In this document: in pieces, positions 9,257 through 18,541 of the stretch
How the letters are laid out: every line of letters begins with the position of its first letter
Position numbering within the stretch: position 1 is the stretch's first letter
Assembly (NCBI RefSeq): GCF_003268885.1
Contig: NZ_QLSX01000003.1
Location: 62,001 to 126,000 of the forward strand
Length of the DNA stretch: 64,000 nucleotides
From: Onishia taeanensis
GTDB lineage: Bacteria > Pseudomonadota > Gammaproteobacteria > Pseudomonadales > Halomonadaceae
Reading direction: 5' to 3'
Made by a program: the position numbers and the translations under genes
Notes under the pieces: generated by a model
What the model saw: the letters and a program-made list of their open reading frames with translations, nothing else
Told to the model about the DNA's origin: nothing
The model's database searches: none

Positions 9257-10774
9257 ATGACGGCAACCACTTCACGCACCATCCGCCGCGGCGAGCTCAT
9301 TGAGCTCGAGGTCGGCAGCGATGTAGGGGAAAGCTCCCGCTTCAATGAGGACATCGCCCCCACGCGACTTGAGGAACGAACCTGGAGCCGCTGGAACGTA
9401 GCAGCGCTGTGGGTGGGCATGGCGATCTGCGTACCGACCTATACCTTGGGGGGCGTGCTGACGGCTTACTTCGGCCTGTCGGTAGGCGAGGCACTGTTGA
9501 CCATCCTGCTGGCCAACCTAGTGGTGCTGGTGCCGCTGACCCTGAATGCCTTTCCCGGCACCAAGTTCGGCATTCCCTTTCCGGTGGTGCTGCGCTCGTC
9601 ATTCGGCATCCGTGGCTCCAACGTGCCCTGCCTGATCCGGGCACTGGTGGGCTGCGGCTGGTTCGGCATCCAGACCATGTTCGGTGGTCTGGCGATTCAC
9701 CTGCTGCTGTCGGCGATCTTCCCGGCCTGGAAGGCACTGGACGGGGTCGGCGAGGTGATCGGCTTCTTCCTGTTCGGCGCCATGAACCTCTATGTGGTGA
9801 TCCGCGGGGCGGAATCCATCAAGTGGCTCGAGACGCTGGCTGCGCCGCTGCTGCTGGCGGTGGGCGTAGGGCTGATGGTGTGGGCGATGCCCCATGTGTC
9901 GGTGAGTGAGCTGATGAGCCAGCCGCCGTCGCGGCCTGAGGGCGCCTCGGTATACGGCTACTTTTTCGCGGGCCTGACCGCCATGGTCGGCTTCTGGGCG
10001 ACGCTGTCGTTGAACATTCCCGACTTCAGCCGCTTCGCCAAGAGCCAGAAGGACCAGATCGTCGGTCAGGTGATTGGCCTGCCGCTGACCATGTTCTTCT
10101 TCGCCGCTCTGGGCGTGGTGATGACTGCGGCCTCCGCGTCGCTGGTCGGCGAGACGGTCTCCGATCCGGTCAGCCTGATCGGGCGCATCGACAGCCCGGT
10201 GTGGGTGGGGATCGCCATGGTGCTGATCATCATCGCCACCCTCTCTACCAACACCGCCGCCAACATCGTCTCGCCCACCAACGACTTCCAGAACATCGCC
10301 CCCAAGCTGATCAACCAGACCCGCGGTGTGCTGATGACCGGCCTGGTCGGGGTGCTGCTGATGGGCTATGACCTCTTGCAGAAGGCCGGGCTGATCGTCT
10401 CCGACGTGACCCTGGAGAGCCTCTACTCCAACTGGCTGCTGGGGTATTCGAGCCTCTTGGGGCCGATCGCCGGGATCATGGCGGTGGACTACTTCCTGGT
10501 GAAGCGCCAGTCGCTGGATGTGGTGAGCCTGTATCGGGATGATGGTGCCTACCCGGCCTACAATCCGGCCGGCTTCATCGCCTTCCTGATACCGGTGGGG
10601 CTGACGGTCATCTCGCTGGTGACCGGCACCATGACCTGGTTCTACGACTTCGGCTGGTTCACCGGCTCGGCGCTGGGGGCGATCGTCTACTATGTCGCCA
10701 GCCAGCTGCTGACGAAGCCGATGATGGTGCCCACGCCGACGCCTATGCCGGGGAGCGAGGAGACTAGCTCCTAG
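9257..10774 (+). CDS. NCS1-family pyrimidine/hydantoin/purine permease
   Basis: 505-residue nucleobase:cation symporter-1 protein of the inner membrane, with about twelve hydrophobic segments. Family features include WSRWNVAALWVGMAICVPTY in helix 1, FPGTKFGIPFPVVLRSSFGI, and NIPDFSRFAKSQKDQIVGQ. The start ATG at 9257 is preferred over the longer frame because GAGGAG precedes it and NCS1 proteins start in this way with a short soluble arm. It is divergent from the pyrimidine-reduction operon and shares its regulatory gap, so uracil, thymine, dihydropyrimidine or hydantoin is the likely cargo. The exact substrate cannot be told from sequence. Confidence 0.93.
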   Translation: MTATTSRTIRRGELIELEVGSDVGESSRFNEDIAPTRLEERTWSRWNVAALWVGMAICVPTYTLGGVLTAYFGLSVGEALLTILLANLVVLVPLTLNAFPGTKFGIPFPVVLRSSFGIRGSNVPCLIRALVGCGWFGIQTMFGGLAIHLLLSAIFPAWKALDGVGEVIGFFLFGAMNLYVVIRGAESIKWLETLAAPLLLAVGVGLMVWAMPHVSVSELMSQPPSRPEGASVYGYFFAGLTAMVGFWATLSLNIPDFSRFAKSQKDQIVGQVIGLPLTMFFFAALGVVMTAASASLVGETVSDPVSLIGRIDSPVWVGIAMVLIIIATLSTNTAANIVSPTNDFQNIAPKLINQTRGVLMTGLVGVLLMGYDLLQKAGLIVSDVTLESLYSNWLLGYSSLLGPIAGIMAVDYFLVKRQSLDVVSLYRDDGAYPAYNPAGFIAFLIPVGLTVISLVTGTMTWFYDFGWFTGSALGAIVYYVASQLLTKPMMVPTPTPMPGSEETSS

Positions 10775-10849
10775 CGTTTTAAGGCGTCTCTCACCCCAGG
10801 CGCTGGCTCTAGGCCATCGCACCTATTGAGGGCTATCCGGGCATTTGCT

Positions 10850-10995
10850 CCGTGATAGCCCTCGCTTGGTGATAGCCCTCGTCGAGTGAGAGTTCTCATC
10901 GAGTGATAGTCCCCGGTGCTTGGAGAAGGCCGCCAGTGTGCTAGCCCTGACTCTCTAGCCCTGACGGCCTAGCCTTTACTCCCTAGCCTTTTCTG
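10850..10995. repeat. Degenerate short repeats (TAGCCCT units)
   Basis: A 229-base gap in which TAGCCCT or TAGCCTT recurs at least six times, together with repeats of GAGTGATAG and CTGATGAG. No open frame or hairpin terminator is evident. It looks like decayed tandem duplication rather than a functional array. Confidence 0.5.
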
Positions 10996-11003
10996 ATGAG
11001 CCC

Positions 11004-11966
11004 TTACTGATGAGTGCCACGGCGTTGCTCGGCTAGCGCCCGCACGTCGTCGGGCCCGGTGCGGCAGCAGCCACCGATTGCCGTGGCGCCGGCAGCAAGC
11101 CAGCGCGGGGCGCCTGCCGCCAGATCGACGGGCGCCTCGTCGCTAGCGCAGCCGGCATGCCAGCGCTTGGTCACGCCGTCGTAGTGCTCCCCGGAGTTGG
11201 GGTAGACGATGATCGGCAGCGTGCACTCGGCGCGGATCTCGCCGATCAGGGATTCGATGTGCTCAAGGGCCGTGCAGTTGATGCCGATGGCGCAGATGCC
11301 GGGGCGGTCACGCAGCGCTCGCGCGCACTCGGCGATCGGCGTGCCGTCGCTGATGTGCTGAGCGTCACGTGCAGAGAAGGTGATCCAGGCCTGTGTGCCG
11401 GGCCGCTCCGCGACCAGATCGGCAAGCGCCAGTGCCTCGTCGAGGCTCGGCAGGGTCTCGATGGCCAACAGATCCGGTCGGGCGGCGAGCAGGGTGGCGA
11501 GCCGCGGGCGATGGAAGTCGGCGAGTGCCGCCCGATCAATGCCATAGTAGCCGCGATATTCGCTGCCATCGGCCAGGTAGGCGCCATAGGGCCCCACCGA
11601 GGCAGCAACCAGCGGATAGGGGATGTCGTCGCTTGCGTGCGTGGCCCAGTGGGCGTCGCGAGCTTCCTGGGCCAGCGCCACCGAGCGCTGGATCAGCGCC
11701 TCGGCGCTCGCCGCATCGAGCCCCAGACGCTGAAAGCCTTCCACGGTGGCCTGGTAACTGGCGGTGATGGCGATATCGGCGCCTGCTGAAAAGTAGGCGG
11801 CATGCACGTCGCGGATGGCCGCCGGATCATCGCGCAGCAGGCGTGCCGACCACAGATCACCGCTAAGGTCATGGCCGCGGGTCTGCAGTTCGGTGGCAAG
11901 TGCGCCGTCGACGATCAGGTAGCGCGCGCGGGCGAGGCTGGCGGCGATAGGGTCTTGGGTCGGCAT
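11004..11966 (-). CDS. Homocysteine S-methyltransferase family protein
   Basis: 320-residue zinc-dependent methyltransferase barrel (MmuM/BHMT-like), transferring a methyl group from S-methylmethionine, betaine or a similar donor to homocysteine. Zinc-ligand cysteines are visible in IGINCTALEHIE and in the C-terminal GGCCRTGPDDV. The N-terminal LIVDGALATELQTRGHDL and central ASVGPYGAYLADGSEYRGYY are characteristic of the MmuM branch. The start at 11966 is preferred over an ATG 30 bases upstream because GAGGAGG lies seven bases before it. No methionine gene is adjacent. The S-methylmethionine donor is likely but unproven. Confidence 0.92.
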   Translation of the reverse strand: MPTQDPIAASLARARYLIVDGALATELQTRGHDLSGDLWSARLLRDDPAAIRDVHAAYFSAGADIAITASYQATVEGFQRLGLDAASAEALIQRSVALAQEARDAHWATHASDDIPYPLVAASVGPYGAYLADGSEYRGYYGIDRAALADFHRPRLATLLAARPDLLAIETLPSLDEALALADLVAERPGTQAWITFSARDAQHISDGTPIAECARALRDRPGICAIGINCTALEHIESLIGEIRAECTLPIIVYPNSGEHYDGVTKRWHAGCASDEAPVDLAAGAPRWLAAGATAIGGCCRTGPDDVRALAEQRRGTHQ

Positions 11967-12031
11967 CGGGCAGCCTCCTCGTCTGGTGTTGGGCATCGAC
12001 AGGAGGCGTATGATAAAGAAAGTGGCAGGAC

Positions 12032-12053
12032 AACATCATGATTAAGTGATGTT
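12032..12053. promoter_or_regulatory. Inverted repeat upstream of the methyltransferase
   Basis: Seven-base arms AACATCA/TGATGTT with an eight-base spacer, about 66 bases before the methyltransferase start. On the plus strand the right arm runs into TTTTTT, but no plus-strand gene ends nearby, so an operator is more likely than a terminator. Confidence 0.4.
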
Positions 12054-12158
12054 TTTTATATAACCCTTGGTGCTGGTGTAGACCTTGGCCATTATTCGTT
12101 GCGCATCAGACGTCATGCGGCCGCTGCCAGGCCGCCCGGCTCGCCTGTTGCTGTGCGA

Positions 12159-14027
12159 TCACCGATAGCCCTCGGCCTGTAGCCGGAACAGCTTGGCATA
12201 GCGGCCGTTCTCGGCCAGCAGATGCTCGTGGTCGCCGCGCTCGATGATCCGTCCCCGGTCGATGACCAGTATCTGGTCGGCGGCGCGTACGGTCGAAAAG
12301 CGGTGCGAAATCAGAATGGTCATCTTGTCCTGGCGGTGTTCGCGGAAGCGGGCATAGACCCGGGCCTCGGCGGCGGCGTCCATGGCCGCCGTGGGTTCGT
12401 CGAGCACCAGGATATCGGCGTCTTCTCGCATGTAGGCCCGCGACAGGGCCACCTTCTGCCACTGTCCGCCGGAGAGTTCCTGGCCGCCCTTGAACCAGCG
12501 CCCCAGCTGGGTTTCGTAGCCCGCCGGCATCTGGGCGATGAAGTCGTCGGCCAGCCCATGCTCGGCGGCATAGCGCCAGCGGGCTTCGTCGGAGAAGGCG
12601 TCGACGTTACCGACGCCGAGGTTTTCGCCTACCTGCAGCTGATAGCGCACGAAGTCCTGGAAGATCACGCCGATGCGTCGGCGCAGGGCCTGAACATCCC
12701 AGTCCTCTAGCGGGCTGCCGTCGAGCAGAATGCGGCCTTCGCTGGGCGGATAGAGACGCGTCAGCAGCTTGATCAGGGTGGTCTTGCCGGAACCGTTTTC
12801 ACCGACCAGCGCCAGGCTCTGGCCCGGGAGCAGGTGCAGGCTGATACCGGCTAGCACCGGCGTCTCGGCGCCGGGGTAGGTGAAGCCCACCTGCTCGAAG
12901 CGGATACCGTCGCCGGGATGCTCGCCCTGGGTCAGGGTGCCGGCGTCTTTCTCCACCGGCTGCTCCAGGTATTCATAGAGATTCGAGAGGTAGAGGTTGT
13001 CCTCGTACATACCGCTGATGGCGGTGAGGCTCGCCGAGAGCGCCGACTGCCCCTGCTTGAAGACCATCAGATACATGGTCATCTGGCCAAGGGTCAGCCG
13101 TCCGATCACGGTATCGATCACCACCCAGGCATAGGCGCCGTAGAAGGTCAGGGTGCCCAGCAGGCCGAGCAAGAAGCCCCAGGTATCGCGGCGAATCGTC
13201 AGACGGCGATCCTCGGCGTAGAGACCCTTGAAGATGTCCCGATAGCGCTTGAGGAACAGGGGTTCGAGGCCAAATAGCTTGACCTCCTTGATGCTGTCTT
13301 CGCGAGCCAGCACGGTCTCCAGATACATCTGCATGCGCGTCTGCGGTGAGCGCCAGCGAAACAGCCGGAAGGCATCGCCGGAGAACTTCGCCTCGGAGAT
13401 GAATACTGGCAGGGCGCCGACTACCAAAATGGCGATCGCCCAGGGGGAGAACTGCACCAGCAGCACCGCGAAACTGGCAAGCGAGATGCCGTTCTGCAAG
13501 AGCCCGAAGGTCTTGTTGACCAGCGCCAGTGGCCGGGTCGAGGCCTCGCGGCGGGCCCTGGTCAGCTTGTCGTAGAATTCAGAGTCCTCGAACTGGGCAA
13601 GCGACAGGGTGCCGGCCTTCTCGAGGATCATCACGTTGACCTTCTGGCCAAGCAGCGCCCGCAGCAGTGACTGCTGGGCCGAGAGTCCGCGCTGGGCCAG
13701 GTCGATCAGGGCGATAATCAGCCCCTCGAGCGCCACGTATTTGAGCACCGGCAGGGCGCTGTCGAGCAGTGCTGGCTCGGCCGCTGCCTTGTAGCCGTCC
13801 ATGGCGGCCACCACCGCATCGACGATCAGCTGGCCGACATAGGCCGCTACCGCCGGCAGTACGCCGGCGACCAGGGTGCAGAGTGCAAGCCCCAGTGTCA
13901 GGCCCTTGGAGGTATCCCAGACCAGCGCCAGGGCACGGCGGCTGTAGCGAAATACGCCGATGAAGCTCGAGAAGCGGGCTGGCGTGGGGGAGGGCGGTGG
14001 TGACAAGATAAGCATCCTTGGTGGCAA
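12159..14027 (-). CDS. ABC transporter, fused permease and ATP-binding protein
   Basis: 622-residue half-transporter with an N-terminal membrane domain (about residues 25-340, six hydrophobic segments) and a C-terminal ATPase. Nucleotide-binding motifs are complete: Walker A GENGSGKTTL, Q-loop IFQDFVRYQ, signature ELSGGQWQKVAL, Walker B DILVLDEPTAAMDA and H-loop ISHRFSTV. The architecture fits exporters of the lipid, peptide or drug type (MsbA/BmrA-like). It stands alone without a partner half-transporter, so it probably works as a homodimer. The substrate is unknown. The start may be either of two methionines four codons apart. Confidence 0.9.
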   Translation of the reverse strand: MPPRMLILSPPPSPTPARFSSFIGVFRYSRRALALVWDTSKGLTLGLALCTLVAGVLPAVAAYVGQLIVDAVVAAMDGYKAAAEPALLDSALPVLKYVALEGLIIALIDLAQRGLSAQQSLLRALLGQKVNVMILEKAGTLSLAQFEDSEFYDKLTRARREASTRPLALVNKTFGLLQNGISLASFAVLLVQFSPWAIAILVVGALPVFISEAKFSGDAFRLFRWRSPQTRMQMYLETVLAREDSIKEVKLFGLEPLFLKRYRDIFKGLYAEDRRLTIRRDTWGFLLGLLGTLTFYGAYAWVVIDTVIGRLTLGQMTMYLMVFKQGQSALSASLTAISGMYEDNLYLSNLYEYLEQPVEKDAGTLTQGEHPGDGIRFEQVGFTYPGAETPVLAGISLHLLPGQSLALVGENGSGKTTLIKLLTRLYPPSEGRILLDGSPLEDWDVQALRRRIGVIFQDFVRYQLQVGENLGVGNVDAFSDEARWRYAAEHGLADDFIAQMPAGYETQLGRWFKGGQELSGGQWQKVALSRAYMREDADILVLDEPTAAMDAAAEARVYARFREHRQDKMTILISHRFSTVRAADQILVIDRGRIIERGDHEHLLAENGRYAKLFRLQAEGYR

Positions 14028-14154
14028 TGGGCCAGTGTATCAGGCGGCGCCGGTTGAGCACCTGCTGCTCACGCCATCGATGCCGCTTGCATCCTCTGGT
14101 GTAACGAGGCTGACCAGGACATCCTACCGACCTTAACGAGTTGCGGAGACACGT

Positions 14155-15015
14155 TTGGACCATCGCCAGCTCGCCTTTCTCGCCGCACTTGCCCGCGAGC
14201 GCCACTTCGGGCGCGCCGCCGCCGCCTGCCATGTGACGCAGCCGACCCTATCGGCGCGCCTGCGCCAGCTCGAGGAGGAACTCGATACCCGCTTGATCCG
14301 GCGCAGCCGTCGCTTCGAGGGCTTTACGCCGGAAGGCGAACGGGTGCTGGCGCATGCCCGGCGTATCCTCGATGAATATGCCGCCCTGCGCGGCGAGCTT
14401 TCCCTCGAGGCACCGCTGGCGGGGCGACTGACCCTGGGCGTTATCCCCACCGCGTTGGGTGAGGTGATCGGTCGCCTGGGGGCACTTCGCCGCGCGCACC
14501 CGGGGCTCTCCATCCGCCTGCGCGAGCAGGCGACGCCGGATCTGGCGCAGGGGCTCGCCAATGGCGCCCTGGATCTGGTGGTAGGTTACCTAGACACTCC
14601 GCCGATGGCGGGTTTTGCCTTCCGGCCGCTGATCGAGGAGGCGCCGGCCCTGGTGGCATCGCCTGCGCACTTCAGCCTGCCTGAGCACGCGGACTGGTCG
14701 CATTTGTTGGCGTATCCGCTATGTCTGCTGACGCCTGAGATGCACAACCGCCAGCTGCTCGAGTCCCGGCTGGCCGAGCAGGGGCTTACCATCGAGCCGG
14801 TCTTCGAGGCCAATTCCATCAACGCCCTGGGTGAGCTGCTGGCCGCGGGCCACGGCGTCGGGGTGATGCCAGAGGCCGCGGCGAGGCGATTGGCCCCCGG
14901 GCTCGTGACGCATCGCCTGCCGGGCCACGGGGATCGGGTCGGGCTCTTGTGGAGTCAGCAGCGGCCGACCAGCCGGCTACTGGATGCAGTGCTGGCGGCC
15001 TGGCCGGCAACCTGA
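14155..15015 (+). CDS. LysR-family regulator next to fdhD
   Basis: 286-residue LysR-type regulator: winged helix-turn-helix in residues 1-60 (HFGRAAAACHVTQPTLSARL) and a periplasmic-binding-like effector domain from about residue 90. It uses a TTG start with GGAG six bases upstream; no closer ATG fits the family N terminus. It lies immediately before fdhD and the FdhF-like gene on the same strand, with a 221-base gap that contains a 12-bp palindrome, so it is a good candidate to control those genes. Its effector is unknown. Confidence 0.88.
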   Translation: MDHRQLAFLAALARERHFGRAAAACHVTQPTLSARLRQLEEELDTRLIRRSRRFEGFTPEGERVLAHARRILDEYAALRGELSLEAPLAGRLTLGVIPTALGEVIGRLGALRRAHPGLSIRLREQATPDLAQGLANGALDLVVGYLDTPPMAGFAFRPLIEEAPALVASPAHFSLPEHADWSHLLAYPLCLLTPEMHNRQLLESRLAEQGLTIEPVFEANSINALGELLAAGHGVGVMPEAAARRLAPGLVTHRLPGHGDRVGLLWSQQRPTSRLLDAVLAAWPAT

Positions 15016-15099
15016 GCCGGCATTGATCATGGATGGGCCGTTGCTGCGATCAAAGGCCTTCCCGCTGGCGGAGAGGCAGCCCCCGTGGCCGGCGGTCCT

Positions 15100-15111
15100 G
15101 TTTAGCTAAAC
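15100..15111. promoter_or_regulatory. 12-bp perfect palindrome upstream of fdhD
   Basis: GTTTAGCTAAAC, in a GC-rich gap, 126 bases before the fdhD start and 84 bases after the LysR stop. Possible operator for the LysR protein or another regulator. Confidence 0.4.
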
Positions 15112-15236
15112 GTTCCTGTCAATCAGGCGGCGACAGAGATAGACAGCCTCTATGATGGCATCAGGCGTCTCGATTGGCGCCGGCCCATGACCTTGGGTTA
15201 GCGTCGATGCCATAGACGCTATTCGGATCATGCCAT

Positions 15237-16046
15237 ATGACCTCCCCCGCGCTCTCACTTACGCCGCGTCATATTCCTTCCGCTTCCGCGGGCTATGACG
15301 ATCGTCGTGAGGCGCCTCTGCGTGACTGGCAGGGCCCTCAGGAGCGCCCCATCACGCTACTGCTCAATGACATCGCCATGGTCGCCCTGCTCGCCACGCC
15401 CGAGTCGCTTGAGCCGCTGGCGCTTGGCCATGCCTTCACTGCCGGTTGGATCGATAGCCTCGATCAGGTGCAAGACGTGCAGCTAGCCCGATTGCGCCAT
15501 GGCCTGTCGGTGACGCTCCGGGTGGCTCCCGGCGTTGCCGCGCGCGCCGAAGAGGCGCGGCGCCCGGCGGCCTCAGTATCGAGTTGTGGGGCCTGCGGCA
15601 TGGCCGATGAGGCCCAGCTGATGGCCGGGCTCAAGCGGCTCGAGGCTCGGCCGCCGTTGCCAAGCGAGGCGCTTCGTCAGGGGCTCGGCGAGCTCGAGGC
15701 CCGCGCCCGGCGCGGCCAGCACGGGGCGCTTGGGCTGGGCGGCGGTGGCCGGGTGATCATGGATGGCTGGGATATCGGTCGCCACAACGCGCTGGACCGG
15801 GTGATCGGTGAAGGGCTGCGCCGCGGCCGTATGCCAGATGCCGTGCTGCTCTCCAGTCGCTGCAGCCTGGAACTGGTGCAGAAGACGGTACGTGCCGGCA
15901 TTTCGACCCTGGCCACCCTGTCGCACCCCTCGGCCATGGCCGTCGAGGTGGCGAGGGCATGCGGTCTCAACCTTATCTGCTGTCACCGCGGCCGGCGCCT
16001 GGAGCTGGTCAGCGGTCATGAGCCCGCCGAGTCGCCCCGGTCATGA
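15237..16046 (+). CDS. fdhD: Formate dehydrogenase accessory sulfurtransferase FdhD
   Basis: 269-residue FdhD/NarQ-family protein that transfers sulfur from a cysteine desulfurase to the molybdenum cofactor, needed for formate dehydrogenase activity. The CxxC motif is Cys117/Cys120 in SSCGACGMADE, and the family segment DIGRHNALDRVIGEGLRRG is present, followed by LLSSRCSLELVQKT. It lies 79 bases before the FdhF-like oxidoreductase on the same strand, consistent with a maturase-enzyme pair. The start has no strong ribosome-binding sequence, so the first few residues are uncertain. Confidence 0.94.
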   Translation: MTSPALSLTPRHIPSASAGYDDRREAPLRDWQGPQERPITLLLNDIAMVALLATPESLEPLALGHAFTAGWIDSLDQVQDVQLARLRHGLSVTLRVAPGVAARAEEARRPAASVSSCGACGMADEAQLMAGLKRLEARPPLPSEALRQGLGELEARARRGQHGALGLGGGGRVIMDGWDIGRHNALDRVIGEGLRRGRMPDAVLLSSRCSLELVQKTVRAGISTLATLSHPSAMAVEVARACGLNLICCHRGRRLELVSGHEPAESPRS

Positions 16047-16125
16047 CGCCACCTGGAAACAGGCCCATGCACACGTCAGGTTCGACCCCGATACTATCGC
16101 TTCAGCCCCGACTGCCGAGACTCCC

Positions 16126-18498
16126 ATGACCGCCGAGACACAAGACACCCTGGATATTCCCCAAGCCGATCCAGCGCTGACACGCGACCCGCAGGTGAAA
16201 GCCTACAACGGCCCCGCCGGGGGCTGGGGCGCCCTGAAGAGTGTGGGTGAGCATTTGCAGCACAGCCGCGCGCCGCTGACCGGCGTGCGTGCGCTGCTGT
16301 CGACCAATCAGCCGGCGGGCTTCGATTGCCCGGGCTGTGCCTGGGGTGACCCGCTGGAGGGCTCGTCCTTCGAATTCTGCGAGAACGGCGTCAAGGCGGT
16401 GGCCTGGGAGACCACGGCCAAGCGAGTTAGTCGCGACTTCTTCGCCCGCCATACCCTGAGCGAGCTCGAAAGCTGGGATGACTTTCGCCTCGAGGACCAG
16501 GGCCGTCTCACCGAGCCGATGCGCTATGACGCGGACAGCGACCGCTATGTGCCGACCAGCTGGGACGAGGCCTTCGCGCTGATCGCCGATCACCTGGCGG
16601 CCCTCGACGATCCCAACCAGGCGCTGTTTTATACCTCGGGCCGGGCCAGCAACGAGGCCGCCTATCTTTATCAGCTGTTCGTGCGTCTCTATGGCACCAA
16701 CAACTTCCCCGATTGCTCGAACATGTGCCACGAGGCCAGCGGCGTGGGCATGATGGCCAGTCTCGGTACCGGCAAGGGCACGGTGCTGCTCGAGGATTTC
16801 GAAGAGACCGATACCCTCTTCGTGCTCGGTCAGAACCCCGGCACCAACCATCCGCGGATGCTCGGCGATCTGCGCCGGGCGGTGAAGCGCGGCGCGCGGG
16901 TGGTCACCTTCAATCCCTTGCGCGAGCGGGGGCTCGAGCGCTTCGCCGACCCGCAGGACAAGCTCGAGATGCTGCGCGGTGGCAGCCAGACGATCAGCTC
17001 GGACTATCTACAGCCGCGCATGGGCGGCGACATGGCGGCACTGCGGGGTATCGCCAAGGCGCTGTTTGCCCTGGAAGCAGAGGGGCGCTTCACCCCGGCG
17101 AGCGCGTTTATTGATCAGTACACCCACGGGCTTGCCGAGTGGCGCGCCCTGGTCGAGGCCACTGCCTGGCAGGATCTCGAAGATCAGTCCGGGCTGGCGC
17201 GCGCCGAGCTTGAGCATGTCGCCGAGATTTATGCCAGCGCCAAGCGGCTGATCATCACCTGGGCAATGGGCATCACCCAGCACGAGCACTCGGTGGACAT
17301 GGTGCGCGAGATCATCAATCTGCTGCTGCTGGGCGGGCATGTTGGCCGGCCGGGCGCCGGGGCCTGCCCGGTGCGCGGCCACTCCAACGTGCAGGGCGAT
17401 CGCACCATGGGTATCGACGAGTCGGCGCCCGGCTTTCTGATCGATGCCCTGGAAGCGCGCTACGGTGTCGCCATGCCGCGCGAGCCCGGGTTCAATACCG
17501 TGGGTGCCATCCATGCCCTGGAGGCGGGCCAGGCGGAGGTGTTCCTGGGCCTGGGTGGCAACTTCGCTCGCGCCACGCCGGATACGCCGCGGACCGAGGC
17601 GGCGCTCCGTCGCACCCGCCTCAGCGTACAGATCAGCACCAAACTCAACCGCAGCCATCTGGTGGTGGGCGGCGATGCGCTGATTCTGCCCTGCCTTGGC
17701 CGCAGCGAGCGTGACCGACAGGGGCCGGCCGGGGACATCCAGAAGATCAGCGTCGAGGACTCGATGTCGATGGTGCACGCAAGCGCCGGGCGCACCGAGC
17801 CGGCCTCGCCCTGGCTGCGCTCCGAGCCCGCTATCATCGCCGGCATCGCCGAGACGACCCTCAAGCGGGTGCTGCCGCGCCGGGGCATCGATCCCGCCGT
17901 GGTCGACTGGGCGGCCCTGGCCAGTGACTACGACCGTATTCGTGATGATATCGCGGCGGTAATTCCGGGCTTTGATGACTTCAATGCGCGCCTCGATCAG
18001 CCGCGAGGCTTCCATCTGGCCAACCCCGTCCGCGAGTGTCGGTTTCCGACCGCCAGCGGGCGCGCCGAATTCAGCGCCGCACCGCTGCCCGAGATGCTCT
18101 TGCATCAGCGCATGCACGCTAAGCGCGATGCCGGCTGGCTGACCCTGCAGACCCTGCGCAGCCACGATCAATACAACACCACCGTTTATGGCTACAACGA
18201 CCGCTATCGTGGCATTAAAGGCCAGCGCCGGGTGCTGTTCGCCAACCCGGCGGATATGGAGCGGCTAGGGTTTTCCGCCGGGGATTGGGTCGATCTGATC
18301 GGTCTCGATCACGACGGTAAACCGCGTCGCGCTGCGGCCTTCAAGCTGGTGGAATACGACATTCCCGAAGGCTGCTGCGCGGCCTACTACCCGGAAACCA
18401 ATCCCCTGGTGCCGCTGGAAAGCGTCGGCAAGGGGACCGATACCCCGACCTCCAAGGCGGTGGCGATCCGGCTCGAGCGCAGCGCGCGCATCGTCTGA
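16126..18498 (+). CDS. FdhF/YdeP-family molybdopterin oxidoreductase
   Basis: 790-residue molybdopterin-guanine-dinucleotide enzyme of the FdhF/YdeP type, related to formate dehydrogenase alpha. Cofactor-domain segments include FYTSGRASNEAAYLYQLFVR, CSNMCHEASG, VLGQNPGTNHPRML, GACPVRGHSNVQGDRTMG and the C-terminal molydop-binding part (LRSHDQYNTTVYGYNDRYRG). Only Cys68 and Cys71 (DCPGCAWGD) stand where classical FdhF has a four-cysteine Fe-S motif, as is usual for this subfamily. The start ATG at 16126 was chosen from where recognisable protein begins; the longer frame upstream overlaps fdhD in another frame. Whether it truly oxidises formate is unproven; fdhD next door supports it. Confidence 0.92.
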   Translation: MTAETQDTLDIPQADPALTRDPQVKAYNGPAGGWGALKSVGEHLQHSRAPLTGVRALLSTNQPAGFDCPGCAWGDPLEGSSFEFCENGVKAVAWETTAKRVSRDFFARHTLSELESWDDFRLEDQGRLTEPMRYDADSDRYVPTSWDEAFALIADHLAALDDPNQALFYTSGRASNEAAYLYQLFVRLYGTNNFPDCSNMCHEASGVGMMASLGTGKGTVLLEDFEETDTLFVLGQNPGTNHPRMLGDLRRAVKRGARVVTFNPLRERGLERFADPQDKLEMLRGGSQTISSDYLQPRMGGDMAALRGIAKALFALEAEGRFTPASAFIDQYTHGLAEWRALVEATAWQDLEDQSGLARAELEHVAEIYASAKRLIITWAMGITQHEHSVDMVREIINLLLLGGHVGRPGAGACPVRGHSNVQGDRTMGIDESAPGFLIDALEARYGVAMPREPGFNTVGAIHALEAGQAEVFLGLGGNFARATPDTPRTEAALRRTRLSVQISTKLNRSHLVVGGDALILPCLGRSERDRQGPAGDIQKISVEDSMSMVHASAGRTEPASPWLRSEPAIIAGIAETTLKRVLPRRGIDPAVVDWAALASDYDRIRDDIAAVIPGFDDFNARLDQPRGFHLANPVRECRFPTASGRAEFSAAPLPEMLLHQRMHAKRDAGWLTLQTLRSHDQYNTTVYGYNDRYRGIKGQRRVLFANPADMERLGFSAGDWVDLIGLDHDGKPRRAAAFKLVEYDIPEGCCAAYYPETNPLVPLESVGKGTDTPTSKAVAIRLERSARIV

Positions 18499-18541
18499 GG
18501 TCGATACGGCCCGGGGTGAGGCCTGACCCGCTCGGGCCGAA

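Noticed and set aside
9599-10822. 407-codon minus-strand frame in the NCS1 permease
   Set aside because: Antisense to a clear membrane protein; Arg/His/Gln-rich shadow.
12032-12057. Plus-strand terminator between the methyltransferase and ABC genes
   Set aside because: Hairpin and T-run look right, but no plus-strand gene lies upstream; both neighbours are on the minus strand.
15808-16125. 106-codon N-terminal extension of the FdhF-like gene
   Set aside because: Overlaps fdhD in another frame and has no family similarity; the ATG at 16126 precedes the conserved region.
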